DNA of 64,000 nt from Vogesella mureinivorans (lineage in GTDB: Bacteria; Pseudomonadota; Gammaproteobacteria; Burkholderiales; Chromobacteriaceae): contig NZ_VMTV02000346.1 of the NCBI RefSeq assembly GCF_007644035.1, positions 62,001-126,000 on the forward strand, given 5' to 3'. Position numbers and translations under genes: made by a program. Below the pieces are notes generated by a model that searched no databases, was not told the origin of the DNA, and saw nothing but the letters and a program-made list of their open reading frames with translations. Position 1 is the first letter of the stretch. Every line of letters begins with the position of its first letter. Positions 49,497 through 59,579 of this stretch are shown piece by piece.

Positions 49497-50543
49497 TCAG
49501 GCGCGGCGGAACGCGATCAGGTGGTCCAGCTCCAGCCGGATGCCGATGGCCTCGCCAATGGCGTGGTTGTGGTGGCTGGGCACCTGCGCCAGTACCTGCT
49601 GGCCGGAATCCAGCTGCAGCGTGTACAGGAACTCGGAGCCACGGAACACCTTGCCCAGCACCTTGGCGGTAACCAGGCTGGCATCGTCGTGCACCACGTC
49701 ATCGGGGCGCAGCAGCACGTCTACCTGGTCGCCCTCGGCAAACTGGCGCGGCACGGCGCTGCAGTATTCGCCCAGCTCCAGCGTGACGCAGCGCGGGCCG
49801 GTGACCCGCCCCGGCACAAACGCGCCCTGGCCGATAAAGTCGGCCACATAACGGCTGGCCGGCTCGTGGTACAGCTCGTATGGCGGCGCCCACTGCTGCA
49901 GCTGACCCTGGTGCATCACGCCTACCTTGTCGGCCATGGCAAAGGCTTCGTGCTGGTCGTGCGTGACCAGAATGGCCGTGGTGCCTTGCGATTTCAGAAT
50001 GTCGCGCACCTCGCGCGACAGCCTTTCGCGCAGGTCGACATCCAGGTTGGAAAACGGCTCGTCCAGCAGCAGCAGCTGCGGCTTGGGCGCTAGGGCACGC
50101 GCCAGCGCCACGCGCTGCTGCTGGCCGCCGGACAGCTCGTGCGGAAACGCTTGGGCATACGCCTGCAAGCCCACCACCTCCAGCACCGCCATCACGCGGG
50201 CCTCGCGCTCGCTGCGCGAGAGCTTGCCCAGGCCAAAGCCCACGTTTTCCTGCACATTCAGGTGCGGGAACAAGGCGTAATCCTGAAACACCATGCCGAT
50301 CTGGCGCAGGTGCGCCGGCACGCTGTCGGCCACGCTGGCCAGGCGGCGGCCCGCCAGGTGGATCTCGCCGCCGGCCAGCGGCTCAAAGCCGGCAATGCAG
50401 CGCAGCACCGTGGTCTTGCCGCAGCCGGAGCTGCCCAGCAGGCAGGCTATCTCGCCCTGCTGCAGGGCAAACGACATGTCATTGACAACGGTTTTGTCGC
50501 CGTAGCGTTGCGACACCGACTGTAGTTCAAGCAAGGCACTCAT
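49497..50543 (-). CDS. fbpC: Ferric iron ABC transporter, ATP-binding protein
   Basis: 348-residue ABC ATPase. Walker A GSSGCGKTTV, Q-loop VFQDYALFPH, signature LSGGQQQR, Walker B LLLLDEPFSNLD, H-switch ILVTHDQHEA and a C-terminal TOBE-like domain (VLLRPDDV). The ATG at 50543 shares one base with the permease stop (TGATG). Its partners fbpB and fbpA follow upstream on the same strand, so the substrate is most likely Fe(III); a 2-aminoethylphosphonate or thiamine system is less likely. Confidence 0.92.
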   Translation of the reverse strand: MSALLELQSVSQRYGDKTVVNDMSFALQQGEIACLLGSSGCGKTTVLRCIAGFEPLAGGEIHLAGRRLASVADSVPAHLRQIGMVFQDYALFPHLNVQENVGFGLGKLSRSEREARVMAVLEVVGLQAYAQAFPHELSGGQQQRVALARALAPKPQLLLLDEPFSNLDVDLRERLSREVRDILKSQGTTAILVTHDQHEAFAMADKVGVMHQGQLQQWAPPYELYHEPASRYVADFIGQGAFVPGRVTGPRCVTLELGEYCSAVPRQFAEGDQVDVLLRPDDVVHDDASLVTAKVLGKVFRGSEFLYTLQLDSGQQVLAQVPSHHNHAIGEAIGIRLELDHLIAFRRA

Positions 50544-52153
50544 CAGGCAACATCCCGTTGGCGCGACAGCAATATGGTGGGAATCAGCCCCACCAGCACG
50601 ATGGCAATGGCCGGCAGCGCTGCCTGGTCCCACATGCCTTCGGCTGTCATGTTGTAAACGCGTACCGACAGCGTGTCCCAGCCGAAGGGCCGGGTCATCA
50701 GGGTGATGGGCATTTCTTTCATCACATCGACAAACACCATCAGCACGCCGGTAAACAGGCCGCCGGACAGCAGCGGCAGATACACGCGGCGCAGCAGCGC
50801 CCAGCCCGAGCAGCCCAGGTTACGCGCGGCTTCATCGTGGCTGCGGGTAATGCGGTTCATCGCCGTGTCTACCGACGAGTACGCCACGGCCAGAAAACGC
50901 GCCACAAAGGCCAGCAACATGGCCAGCAAGGTGCCTTTGAACACCGCCGTTACGTCGCCGCCCCAGCCCATCAGGGCAATGATCTGGTTATCCAGCCACG
51001 CCACCGGCACAAACACGCCCACCGCCAGCACCGTACCGGGGATGGCATAGCCCATGGTGGCCACCCGCGCCAGGTTGCGCATGGCCTGGCTACCCTGGCG
51101 GCGCACCAGGTAGGCCAGCACCAGGGCAATAGCGGTCACCAGCATGGCGGCAATCAGCGACAGGCTGACCGAACGCCAAGCGTAGCCCAGAAAATCGCTG
51201 CTGAACTGGTTGGCAAAATCCAGCGACGCCCAGTACGCCAGCTGCAGCATGGGAATGACGAACGCCACCAGCACCACGCTGCCTGCGGCCAACGTCGCCG
51301 CCCAGCCACGCCAGCCGGCCAGCAGCAAACGCGGCTGCGGTGCGGCACGGCCGGCCTGGGCATAGGCACGGCGGCCACGGCTGCGCTGCTCTAGCACCAG
51401 TACGATGAACACCAGAATGACCAGCAGCGACGCAATCTGCTTGGCGGTATCCAGCGAAAACAGCGCAAACCAGGCCTTGTAGATAGCGCTGGTAAAGGTG
51501 TCGTAGTTAAACACCGCTACGGTGCCAAAGTCGGCCAGGCTTTCCATGATCACCAGAATCAGCCCGCCGGCAATCCACGGCCGCGCCATAGGCAGGGCGA
51601 TGCGCCAGAAACCCTGGCTGCGCGACAACCCCAGGCTCTGCCCTACTTCGAGTGCACGCCGGCCCATGGTGGCAAAAGCATTGCGGCTGAGCAGGTAAAC
51701 ATAGGGGTAAAACGCCAGCGTCATCACCAGCACCAGCCCCCAGGCGCTACGGATTTGCGGAAACCAGCGCATATCCTCGAAATGCGGCCGCAGCCAGGTT
51801 TGCACCGGCCCGGTAAATTCCAGCAGGCCTACCTGGGCAAAGGCCAGCACATAAGCCGGCATGGCCAGCGGCAGCATCAGCGCCCAGTTGAAGATACGGC
51901 GGCCAGGAAAGTCGTATACCGCCACCAGCCAGGCCAGGCTGACACCCAGCAGCAGCACCCCGGCCCCCACGCCCAGCAGCATGATGGCGGTGTTCTTGAA
52001 CAGCTCGGGCAGGGTGAACTCGATCAGGTGTGACCAGATGGCAGGGTCGGGGGTGAGTGCCGACAGCATCACCACGCCCAGCGGCACAATGGTGCACAGG
52101 GCAATCAGGCAGGCCAGCAGCCAGGGAATCACAAGCGTGTGCAGGCGGCTCAT
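50543..52153 (-). CDS. fbpB: Ferric iron ABC transporter, fused permease
   Basis: About 536 residues with roughly twelve membrane segments and two EAA loops (GQSLGLSRSQGFWRIALPMARPWIAGG and ARNLGCSGWALLRRVYLPLLSGG), i.e. two permease halves fused, as in FbpB. I take MSRLHTLVIPW at 52153 as the start; an open frame goes back to 52201 without better support. Lies between fbpA and fbpC; an intercistronic hairpin separates it from fbpA. Confidence 0.9.
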   Translation of the reverse strand: MSRLHTLVIPWLLACLIALCTIVPLGVVMLSALTPDPAIWSHLIEFTLPELFKNTAIMLLGVGAGVLLLGVSLAWLVAVYDFPGRRIFNWALMLPLAMPAYVLAFAQVGLLEFTGPVQTWLRPHFEDMRWFPQIRSAWGLVLVMTLAFYPYVYLLSRNAFATMGRRALEVGQSLGLSRSQGFWRIALPMARPWIAGGLILVIMESLADFGTVAVFNYDTFTSAIYKAWFALFSLDTAKQIASLLVILVFIVLVLEQRSRGRRAYAQAGRAAPQPRLLLAGWRGWAATLAAGSVVLVAFVIPMLQLAYWASLDFANQFSSDFLGYAWRSVSLSLIAAMLVTAIALVLAYLVRRQGSQAMRNLARVATMGYAIPGTVLAVGVFVPVAWLDNQIIALMGWGGDVTAVFKGTLLAMLLAFVARFLAVAYSSVDTAMNRITRSHDEAARNLGCSGWALLRRVYLPLLSGGLFTGVLMVFVDVMKEMPITLMTRPFGWDTLSVRVYNMTAEGMWDQAALPAIAIVLVGLIPTILLSRQRDVA

Positions 52154-52238
52154 GGCAATAAAGGGGCAAGAAAAAGGGGCATTATCGTTGCAGCCATGCA
52201 ATTTAGGAAAGACAGCGCAGAGGAAAAAAGCGGCAGCA

Positions 52239-52264
52239 ACAAAACAGGGGCGCCGCAGCGCCCC
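52239..52264 (-). terminator. Intercistronic hairpin between fbpA and fbpB
   Basis: 7-bp GC stem GGGGCGC / GCGCCCC (52247-52253, 52258-52264) followed on the minus strand by TGTTTTGTTG. A partial terminator here would let the binding protein be made in excess over the permease, as is usual for periplasmic uptake systems. Confidence 0.7.
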
Positions 52265-52296
52265 CGCTTATCAACCACCAGCGGTGGCTTGCCGGC

Positions 52297-53289
52297 TTAC
52301 TTGTAGCCCATGCGGTCCATCAGTTTTACTGCTTCTGCCTGCTTGGCACCCGCTTCGGATACGTTGATCAGGTCAGACTTGAAGCTACCCCACGACGCTA
52401 CAGCCGCATTGGCTTTCACTTTCGGGTTGGCCGCATATTCCATATCGATGTCGGCGTACAGCTTCTGCGCTTTTTCCGACGACAGCCATTCCAGCAGCTT
52501 CACTGCGCCTTTCGGGTTTTTGGCGTGCTTGGTGACACCAGCGCCGGATACGTTTACGTGGACGCCGTTCTGTTTCTGGTTAGCCCAGAAGATGCCTACT
52601 TGCAGGTTCGGGCTCTTTTTCAGCAAACGGCCGTAGTAGTAGGTATTGGCAATGCCCACATCGCATTGGCCAGCGTCGATGGCTTCCAGCATTTTGGTAT
52701 CGTCCGGGAACACGGGCGCCGCCAGGTTATCCACCCAGCCTTTTACCACTTTCTCGGTAGCGGCCACGCCCTTGTCGGCGATCATGGTGCCCACCAGCGA
52801 CTGGTTATAGACCTTCTTGGAAGTACGCAGGCACAGGCGGCCTTTCCATTTGGCGTCGGCCAGGTCTTCGTAGCTGGACAGCTGCTCCGGCTTCACGGTT
52901 TTCTTGTTGAAGAAAATGGTGCGGGCACGTACAGACAGGCCAAACCAGTTACCTGCCGGGTCACGCAGGTTGGCCGGAATGTTGGCCGCCAGTGCGGTGG
53001 ATTTTACCGGCTGGAACAGGCCCATATTGCTGGCTTGCCACAGGTTGCCTGCGTCTACAGTCATGAAGATATCGGCAGGGGTATTGGTGCCTTCGGCTTT
53101 CAGGCGCTCCATCAGCGGGCCTTCGCCACCGCTGACTACATTGACCTTCACGCCGGTTTCTTTTTCGTAAGCTTCCAGAATCGGCTTGATCAACTGCTCG
53201 GCACGCGCGGTGTACAGCGTCACTTCTTCTGCCATCGCCACGCCACTGAACGCTGCCAGTACCGCAGCCAACATTACTTGTTTCTTCAT
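52297..53289 (-). CDS. fbpA: Ferric iron-binding periplasmic protein
   Basis: 330 residues from ATG 53289, which has AAGGAG six bases upstream. Signal peptide [22 protein letters not shown], then a type II binding-protein fold. The tyrosine cluster [10 protein letters not shown] contains the adjacent Tyr pair that binds Fe(III) in FbpA proteins; [22 protein letters not shown] and [16 protein letters not shown] are typical. First gene of fbpABC. I looked for a Fur box upstream and found none that is convincing. Confidence 0.94.
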   Translation of the reverse strand: MKKQVMLAAVLAAFSGVAMAEEVTLYTARAEQLIKPILEAYEKETGVKVNVVSGGEGPLMERLKAEGTNTPADIFMTVDAGNLWQASNMGLFQPVKSTALAANIPANLRDPAGNWFGLSVRARTIFFNKKTVKPEQLSSYEDLADAKWKGRLCLRTSKKVYNQSLVGTMIADKGVAATEKVVKGWVDNLAAPVFPDDTKMLEAIDAGQCDVGIANTYYYGRLLKKSPNLQVGIFWANQKQNGVHVNVSGAGVTKHAKNPKGAVKLLEWLSSEKAQKLYADIDMEYAANPKVKANAAVASWGSFKSDLINVSEAGAKQAEAVKLMDRMGYK

Positions 53290-53394
53290 GACCCACTCCT
53301 TGTGCATTGCCCGGCCAGGGCAAGGTGTATCAACATGGGGGCCGAGTATAAACAGTGAAGAGAACCGTTATCAACACCATTTCGCATTTCAGTA

Positions 53395-54675
53395 TTATTT
53401 AGGTAAAACAGGGAACCTTACCCAGTCGCCTGCGTCCACTTTCAGTTTTCCGTTACGCAAACGGGCCACGGCAAAACGTGGCTGCACCTGTTCGATTTCC
53501 ACATCGCCCAGCTGCAGCTCGGGCACCCCCAGCACCTCGCCGTCGGTACGGCGGATCTCGGTAGCCGGGCGCGGCTTGTACACCACCAGGCGGTCGCGCA
53601 CGGCCAGGCCATCCAGCGCCCCGGCAGACAGGTAAACCTGGTCCCCCTCTACCCTGGCAACACGGGTAGCAAAGGGCAGGCACTGCACGGCACTGGATAC
53701 CTTGGCCGCGACCTCTTCCAGCACCTGACCCATGGCCTGCCCGTACTCCGACTCCACCATGGCGTCCACGTTAAAAACACGGCTGGATTGCGGGTGCACA
53801 TCGCCACGGGCCACGCGGCGCAGGTTATCGCGCAGCAAGATACCGCCGCTCAGGGTGTCGTACAGCCAGTATTCAACTTCAAAACGGCGCTCCACCGGCA
53901 CGTTGCGCACTGACAACCCCAGCAGGCCGGCCAGCGGCCCGGTGTAATACGTGCCCTGCCCGCTTGGTGTACCACTGCCAAACACATCCACACGTGGCTC
54001 GCGGCGGGTGACAGCGGTATCGATAATGCGCCCGGCCAGCACAAACTGTGCGCCCTCGCGGCGGCCTATCTCGCGCACGGTATCAGCCGCGGCGCTCGCT
54101 TCCAGCATGCGCCCGCCAGGAAAAACCGACATGGTGCCAGCGTACAGCGCCTGGGTTTCGCGGCGCAGGTTGAACAGGCGCACCAGCTCCCCCGGAAACC
54201 AGGTGGCAATACTGCCCAGGTCGCCGGCATCGGCCGGCCGCTCCAGCTGGAAATAGCTGGTAACGATACGGCGGGCCAGAAAGCGCCCGGGCGGCATGGC
54301 AGCGCGCTGGCAGCTATCGGCTTTTTGTTCGCCGTCGGCCGCATCGGTATCGTGCTCTACCCGCACCACCAGCAGGCCATCGCGCAGGGTTTCGGACAGC
54401 ACGCGTGTTTTACCGGGCAAGCTCAACGGCCCCAGCATCATGCTTTCTGCCGTTTGCAGCCCGTCCACCACCTGGCTGGACGCCAGCATGCCGCCACGGT
54501 GGGTAATGGCAATCTGGCGCAAAGCGTCGCCAATGGCCGCCTCGCGCGCGGCCACACGGCCGGCCTCTAGCGACGCCACGCCCTCGGCCTGATACACCTC
54601 GGCCCGCGCGCCAGGCAGCGCGAAAACAAACGCCGCCCAGCAGGCGGAGCGTAGCAGTATGGATAGTCGCATCAT
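53395..54675 (-). CDS. flgT: Flagellar assembly protein T (H-ring component)
   Basis: 426-residue secreted protein with a signal peptide (AFVFALPGARA-EV) and the FlgT architecture: N-terminal domain (YQAEGVASLEAGRVAAREAAIGDALRQIAITHRGG), middle domain (RRIVTSYFQLERPADAGDLG... REIGRREGAQFVLAGRIIDTAV) and a C-terminal SH3-like domain (LDGLAVRDRLVVYKPRPATEIRRTDGEVLGVPELQLGDVEIEQVQPRFAVARL). In Vibrio FlgT forms the H ring around the basal body with FlgO/FlgP. It starts a few bases after flgP, behind the FliA-type promoter. Confidence 0.85.
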   Translation of the reverse strand: MMRLSILLRSACWAAFVFALPGARAEVYQAEGVASLEAGRVAAREAAIGDALRQIAITHRGGMLASSQVVDGLQTAESMMLGPLSLPGKTRVLSETLRDGLLVVRVEHDTDAADGEQKADSCQRAAMPPGRFLARRIVTSYFQLERPADAGDLGSIATWFPGELVRLFNLRRETQALYAGTMSVFPGGRMLEASAAADTVREIGRREGAQFVLAGRIIDTAVTRREPRVDVFGSGTPSGQGTYYTGPLAGLLGLSVRNVPVERRFEVEYWLYDTLSGGILLRDNLRRVARGDVHPQSSRVFNVDAMVESEYGQAMGQVLEEVAAKVSSAVQCLPFATRVARVEGDQVYLSAGALDGLAVRDRLVVYKPRPATEIRRTDGEVLGVPELQLGDVEIEQVQPRFAVARLRNGKLKVDAGDWVRFPVLPK

Positions 54676-54678
54676 GTC

Positions 54679-55374
54679 CTAGTGCGAAACGTAGAAGTCC
54701 CCGCCGTATACACAACCACTGTCAGTGCAGCCCATCTTGCTGCCATCCGCCGCAGGCAATACCCGCGCCGCAGCGGCAACATTGCCCGCACCGACCAAGG
54801 CTGTACGATACGCCTTGAAGAAGCCTTCATCCAGTACCACTTCGGCAATGGTTTCGCTGCTGCCGTCTGCCTTGAACTCGGTAGACAGCAAGCGCACGCC
54901 GCGCAGATAGGCATCCACGTATACGCGGAAGGTATCGTTGACGGTTACCAGGTTACCCACCGAGCTGCTACCGGACAGCTTGAAGCCCTGCACCTGTTCG
55001 GCCACGGCACGGTAAGCATCCAGCTGCGAGGCGCGCATGGCCAGCAGGCGGCGCTGTACCGGCGACAGCTCTTTGCTGGTAGGCGGCGCACCGTAGCCCA
55101 CAACACGAACACGCAGGGCATTGAACGATTCCTGCTTGTGCTCGGCTGGCGGGTCGGCCAGCGGGCCGACGTAGGCACCGCCCATCATCACACCACCAGG
55201 CGACATCACCGGCTGGCGCGAAATACCGGGCTGCTCTTGGCTACCGGCCACGGCCGGGGCTACCGCCACCACAGACCAGCCCTCACCCGCAGTGTTGGCC
55301 GCAGGCGTGGAGGCGCAGGCCGACAGCACGGTCATGGCCAGCAAGCCGGGAATCATTCGGGTGATATTCTTCAT
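54679..55374 (-). CDS. flgP: Flagellar outer-membrane lipoprotein FlgP-like (LPP20 family)
   Basis: 231 residues from ATG 55374 (GGAG eight bases upstream). Lipoprotein signal MKNITRMIPGLLAMTVLSAC with lipobox LSAC, followed by an LPP20/FlgP-type domain (RRLLAMRASQLDAYRAVAEQVQGFKLSGSSSVGNLVTVNDTFRVYVDAYLRGVRLLSTEF). FlgP anchors outer-membrane-associated flagellar rings in Vibrio and Campylobacter. The adjacent flgT and a near-consensus FliA promoter support the flagellar assignment. Confidence 0.85.
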   Translation of the reverse strand: MKNITRMIPGLLAMTVLSACASTPAANTAGEGWSVVAVAPAVAGSQEQPGISRQPVMSPGGVMMGGAYVGPLADPPAEHKQESFNALRVRVVGYGAPPTSKELSPVQRRLLAMRASQLDAYRAVAEQVQGFKLSGSSSVGNLVTVNDTFRVYVDAYLRGVRLLSTEFKADGSSETIAEVVLDEGFFKAYRTALVGAGNVAAAARVLPAADGSKMGCTDSGCVYGGDFYVSH

Positions 55375-55420
55375 TATTTCGCTCCGCCGAGTATGCATAT
55401 CATTTTATAGCCACATCGGC

Positions 55421-55447
55421 TTATCGGACATCAAATAAAAATCTTGA
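55421..55447 (-). promoter_or_regulatory. FliA (sigma-28) promoter of flgP-flgT
   Basis: On the minus strand TCAA (55444-55447), 15-base spacer, TCCGATAA (55421-55428). The -10 matches the sigma-28 consensus GCCGATAA in 7 of 8 positions and the -35 resembles the TCAAG form used in Pseudomonas. About 47 bases upstream of the flgP start. Confidence 0.7.
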
Positions 55448-55557
55448 GCCAGCTTACACTTTTAATTTAGAAAGCTGCCCTGACCTTGCGCAATCTACCG
55501 CATGCTGGCCGGCGTGATAAACTGCCAACCGCCCGCATTTTAGGACTTTAGTTCACC

Positions 55558-56121
55558 ATGAAAAAACTGCTGTGCTCCCTGCTGATGCTACTGCCGCTGT
55601 CGGCACTGGCTGCCCCTACCGTGGAACTGGCTACCAACAAAGGCCTGATTACCATCGAGCTGGACGCCGCGCGTGCGCCCAAATCGGTAGACAACTTTGT
55701 CGCCTACGTCAAAGCCGGCCACTATAACGGTACCGTCTTCCACCGCATTATCGACGGCTTCATGATCCAGGGTGGCGGCTTTGCCATCAAGGACGGCGAA
55801 CTGGCCCAGAAGCCCACGCGCAGCCCTATCGCCAACGAGGCTGACAACGGCCTGAAAAACGTGATCGGCAGCATTGCCATGGCGCGTACCAATGACCCGA
55901 ATTCTGCCACTTCGCAGTTTTTCATCAACCTGGTGAACAACGAGTTCCTGGATTACCGCAGCAAAACCCCGCAAGGCTGGGGTTATGCCGTATTTGGCAA
56001 GGTAACGGCGGGCATGGATGTGGTAAACCGCATTTCCAAAGCCCGCACCGCGATGATAGGCGGCATGCAGGATGTGCCTATCGAGCCGGTCGTTATCACC
56101 AAAGCCACCTATAAACCCTGA
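55558..56121 (+). CDS. ppiA: Periplasmic cyclophilin-type peptidyl-prolyl isomerase
   Basis: 187 residues: signal peptide [20 protein letters not shown], then a cyclophilin domain ([41 protein letters not shown]). Catalyses cis-trans isomerisation of prolyl bonds in the envelope. A paralog without signal peptide, ppiB, follows after 17 bases. Divergent from flgP. Confidence 0.95.
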   Translation: MKKLLCSLLMLLPLSALAAPTVELATNKGLITIELDAARAPKSVDNFVAYVKAGHYNGTVFHRIIDGFMIQGGGFAIKDGELAQKPTRSPIANEADNGLKNVIGSIAMARTNDPNSATSQFFINLVNNEFLDYRSKTPQGWGYAVFGKVTAGMDVVNRISKARTAMIGGMQDVPIEPVVITKATYKP

Positions 56122-56138
56122 TAGCAAGGATAAACAAC

Positions 56139-56636
56139 ATGATCAAGCTGACCACCAACCACGGTGACATCGTACTGGAACTGTTTGCCGACAAAGCCCC
56201 CAAAACCGCGGCCAACTTCGAACAATACGTAATCGACGGCCACTACGACGGCACCATTTTTCACCGTGTCATCAATGGCTTCATGATCCAGGGCGGTGGC
56301 TTTACTGCCGACATGCAGCAAAAAGACACCCGCGACACCATCGAAAACGAAGCCAACAACGGTCTGTCCAACAAGACCTACACCATTGCCATGGCCCGCA
56401 CGCCGGACCCGCACTCGGCCAGCGCCCAGTTCTTCATCAACGTATCCGATAACGACTTCCTGGATTTCCGTAGCGAAACCATGCAAGGCTGGGGTTACTG
56501 CGTATTTGGCCAGGTCGTACAGGGCCAGGACGTGGTAGACCGCATCAAGACCGTGGCCACCGGCCGCAAAGGTGGCCATCAGGACGTACCGTCCGACGCA
56601 GTCATCATCGAAAAAGCAGAAATCATCCAGGGCTAA
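56139..56636 (+). CDS. ppiB: Cytoplasmic cyclophilin-type peptidyl-prolyl isomerase
   Basis: 165 residues, no signal peptide. Cyclophilin core [30 protein letters not shown] with catalytic Arg, and [23 protein letters not shown] lies before the ATG (AGCAAGGATAAACAACATG). Paired with the periplasmic ppiA, so the two probably arose by duplication and gain or loss of the export signal. Confidence 0.96.
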   Translation: MIKLTTNHGDIVLELFADKAPKTAANFEQYVIDGHYDGTIFHRVINGFMIQGGGFTADMQQKDTRDTIENEANNGLSNKTYTIAMARTPDPHSASAQFFINVSDNDFLDFRSETMQGWGYCVFGQVVQGQDVVDRIKTVATGRKGGHQDVPSDAVIIEKAEIIQG

Positions 56637-56648
56637 GCCGCCCTGCAC

Positions 56649-56671
56649 AGGCCGCCTCGTGCGGCCTTTTT
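56649..56671 (+). terminator. Terminator of ppiB
   Basis: Stem AGGCCGC / GCGGCCT with loop CTCGT (56649-56655, 56661-56667) followed by TTTTC. Confidence 0.88.
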
Positions 56672-56683
56672 CATTATTGACAC

Positions 56684-57409
56684 ATGGCCATACACTTCAT
56701 ATCCGACCTGCACCTGCACCCGGGCGAGCCCTGGCTGGGGCAGCTGTTTACCCGCACGCTCGCCAGCTGGCGCGGGCAGATCGACGCCCTGTACATTCTG
56801 GGCGACCTGTTCGAGTACTGGGTAGGCGACGACGACACCGACCCCTTTGTACACAACATGCTGGCCGCCATGCAGGCATTCAGCGCCAGCACGCCGCTGT
56901 ACGTGATGCGCGGCAACCGAGATTTCCTGCTAGGCCCCGGCTTTGCCGCTGCCAGCGGCGCCACCCTGCTGGACGAACCCCACCTGCTGCAAGCCTGCGG
57001 CCAACCCTATGTGCTGGTACACGGCGACGGCCAGTGCACCGACGACGCGGCCTACCAGCAGTTTCGTGCCATGGTACGCCAGCCAGCCTGGCAGGCAGCC
57101 TTCCTGCAAAAACCGCTGGCCGAACGCCACGCCATCGCGCAGCAGATACGTGGCATGAGCCAGGCCAAGAAACAGGACGAAGGCCTGAACGAGATGGGCG
57201 ATGTCACCCCGGCCGCCATTGATGCGCTACTGGCCGCCTACCCCGGCGCCACGCTAATCCACGGCCACACCCACCGCCCGGCCTGCCATACACAGCAGCT
57301 AGACGGCGAAACCCGCCAGCGCTGGGTGATTGCCGACTGGTACGCCGGCCGTGGCGGCTACCTGCGCCTGGACGAACACGGCCTGAGCGCCCACGCACTC
57401 ACACTGTAA
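56684..57409 (+). CDS. lpxH: UDP-2,3-diacylglucosamine diphosphatase
   Basis: 241-residue calcineurin-like metallophosphatase of lipid A synthesis, splitting UDP-2,3-diacylglucosamine to lipid X at the inner membrane. Metal ligands D8 and H10 (FISDLHLHPGEP), D41 (ILGDLFEYWVGDDD), N78 (MRGNRDFLLG), H113 (LVHGDGQCTDD) and the HGHTHRP motif near the C-terminus are all present. The start ATG lies 14 bases after the ppiB terminator with no obvious ribosome site. Confidence 0.96.
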   Translation: MAIHFISDLHLHPGEPWLGQLFTRTLASWRGQIDALYILGDLFEYWVGDDDTDPFVHNMLAAMQAFSASTPLYVMRGNRDFLLGPGFAAASGATLLDEPHLLQACGQPYVLVHGDGQCTDDAAYQQFRAMVRQPAWQAAFLQKPLAERHAIAQQIRGMSQAKKQDEGLNEMGDVTPAAIDALLAAYPGATLIHGHTHRPACHTQQLDGETRQRWVIADWYAGRGGYLRLDEHGLSAHALTL

Positions 57410-57414
57410 GCCAT

Positions 57415-57439
57415 GGTTGGCCGCACGCAGCGGCCAACC
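57415..57439. repeat. Repeat-pair hairpin after lpxH
   Basis: GGTTGGCCGC and GCGGCCAACC around ACGCA form a perfect 10-bp stem six bases after the lpxH stop; TTC follows. Another intergenic inverted pair of the dispersed word, likely terminator-like. Confidence 0.8.
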
Positions 57440-57664
57440 TTCACCCCGCCCCCAAGGCTGGCCAGCACGGCCGTCACCCACCCTGCTTCGGCGCTGCAAA
57501 CCCCGCCACACACACCCGAAAAATCGCTACAAGGGTTACCCCGCAAGGGTTTTCCCGCAAGGGGCAGCCCCAACTGACAAGCCAGAAAGCTGTTTTTAGA
57601 ATCCGGGCACATAAGGACCATCACGTACTGATGGCACAACAACACAACCCCGGAGTATCTGAAC

Positions 57665-59359
57665 ATGAGTTTGGGAATGCAGGCTTTACTGGCATTTATG
57701 CCTATCTTGCTCTCGGCCATCCTGCTGGTAGGGCTGAACTGGCCGGCCAAGCGGGCCATGCCTGTCGTCTTTATCGCCACCGCCCTGATTGCCGTGCTGG
57801 GCTGGGAAATGAGCCTCAACCGCGTCGTGGCCTCCACCCTGCAAGGCGGGCTGATTACCCTGTCGGTGCTGTGGATCATCTTTGGCGCCATCCTGCTGCT
57901 GAACACGCTAAAGCACTCTGGCGGCATCCTGGCTATCCGTGAAGGCTTTGCCAACATCACCCCGGACCGTCGCATCCAGGCGCTGATCATTGCCTGGCTG
58001 TTTGGCTGCTTTATCGAAGGCGCCTCCGGCTTTGGCACGCCAGCCGCCATTGCCGCCCCGCTGCTGGTGGCCATGGGCTTCCCGGCGCTGGCTGCTGTGC
58101 TGCTGGGCATGATGGTGCAATCCACACCGGTATCGTTCGGCGCGGTGGGCACGCCCATTCTGGTTGGCTTGAACACCGGCCTGGACACCGCCAGCATCGG
58201 CGCACAGCTGCAAGCCAATGGCAGCAGCTGGCAGGCTTACCTGGCGCAAATCACCAGCCAGGTTGCGATCACCCACGCCATCATCGGCACGCTGATGCCG
58301 CTGTTCATGGTAATGATGCTTACCCGCTTTTTCGGCCGCAACCGCTCGTGGAAAGAAGGCCTGGCGGTAGCGCCGTTTGCCATTCTGGCAGGCCTGGCCT
58401 TTACCGTGCCTTACGCCCTTACCGGCATGCTGCTGGGCCCGGAGTTCCCGTCCATTATCGGTAGCCTGGTAGGCCTGGTGATTGTGGTGAGCGCGGCCAA
58501 AGCCGGCTTCCTGATGCCCAAGCAGACTTGGGATTTTGCACCGGCCAAGGAATGGCCGGAAGAGTGGCTGGGCTCGGTGGAAATCAAGCTGGAAAGCATC
58601 GGCAACAAGACCCCGCTGTCGGTTAGCCGCGCCTGGGTACCCTACCTGCTGGTAGCCGCCCTGCTGATCCTCAGCCGCACCAACGATACCGTTAAAAATG
58701 CGCTCAAGGCAGTGGCCTACAAGAGTGGCGACCTGCTGGGTGAAAAAGGCATTACTGCCGTCATCGACCCGCTGTACCTGCCGGGCGGCATTCTGGCGAT
58801 CGTGGTGATTGCCACCTTCTTCCTGCACCGCATGAAGTGGTCGGAAATGCGCGCGGCCATTGGTGAATCGGGCAAGGTACTGTTTGGCGCCGGCTTCGTG
58901 CTGATGTTCACCGTGCCGATGGTCCGCATCATGATCAACTCCGGCGTGAACCTGTCCGGCCTGAAGTCGATGCCGATTGCCATGGCGCAGTATGTCGCCG
59001 ACACCTTTGGCGCCTCTTACGCTTTCTTTGCCCCTACCGTGGGTGCCATGGGGGCCTTCATTGCCGGCTCCAATACTGTCAGCAACATGATGCTGGCGCA
59101 GTTCCAGTTTGGCGTAGCCGAGAACCTGGCCATTACCAGCTCCATGATCGTTGCCGTGCAGGCCGTGGGTGCGGCGGCGGGCAATATGATCGCCATTCAC
59201 AACGTGGTTGCCGCCTCGGCCACAGTCGGTTTGCTGGGTCGTGAAGGTGCCACCCTGCGCCGCACCATCCTGCCTACGCTGTACTACCTGGCCATGGCAG
59301 GCCTGATTACCTGCCTGGCGCTGTACGTGTTCGGCGTACGTGACGCACTGTCGGCCTGA
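57665..59359 (+). CDS. lldP: L-lactate permease
   Basis: 564-residue LctP/LldP-family symporter with about 12-14 membrane segments. Family landmarks are [59 protein letters not shown] and [29 protein letters not shown]. Imports L- and D-lactate with protons. It stands alone here; the D-lactate-dehydrogenase-like gene is 32 kb away and no lldD lies in the window. Confidence 0.95.
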   Translation: MSLGMQALLAFMPILLSAILLVGLNWPAKRAMPVVFIATALIAVLGWEMSLNRVVASTLQGGLITLSVLWIIFGAILLLNTLKHSGGILAIREGFANITPDRRIQALIIAWLFGCFIEGASGFGTPAAIAAPLLVAMGFPALAAVLLGMMVQSTPVSFGAVGTPILVGLNTGLDTASIGAQLQANGSSWQAYLAQITSQVAITHAIIGTLMPLFMVMMLTRFFGRNRSWKEGLAVAPFAILAGLAFTVPYALTGMLLGPEFPSIIGSLVGLVIVVSAAKAGFLMPKQTWDFAPAKEWPEEWLGSVEIKLESIGNKTPLSVSRAWVPYLLVAALLILSRTNDTVKNALKAVAYKSGDLLGEKGITAVIDPLYLPGGILAIVVIATFFLHRMKWSEMRAAIGESGKVLFGAGFVLMFTVPMVRIMINSGVNLSGLKSMPIAMAQYVADTFGASYAFFAPTVGAMGAFIAGSNTVSNMMLAQFQFGVAENLAITSSMIVAVQAVGAAAGNMIAIHNVVAASATVGLLGREGATLRRTILPTLYYLAMAGLITCLALYVFGVRDALSA

Positions 59360-59380
59360 TCACACAGCGGTTTCTGCAAA

Positions 59381-59418
59381 AGCACACAACCCCGGCTTGG
59401 CTGGGGTTGTGTGCTTTC
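59381..59418 (+). terminator. Terminator of lldP
   Basis: 13-bp stem AGCACACAACCCC / GGGGTTGTGTGCT (59381-59393 and 59403-59415) followed by TTC. Confidence 0.85.
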
Positions 59419-59579
59419 ATACTGTGATATATCGAGTTTAATAAGTTAAACCTAAACAGTTAAGGCTTCATTTGCGTGGCAGGTAATCAAATCACGCAAC
59501 AAGCTTCAATTTTTCTGATTTTCGTTCGATACTTATCTGGCTTGTTAATCTTCATTACAAAATCACAAGGGGGGCACAC

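Noticed and set aside
53290-53394. Fur box upstream of fbpA
   Set aside because: Only scattered GATAA-like fragments are present; no 19-base site with the GATAATGATAATCATTATC pattern can be aligned.
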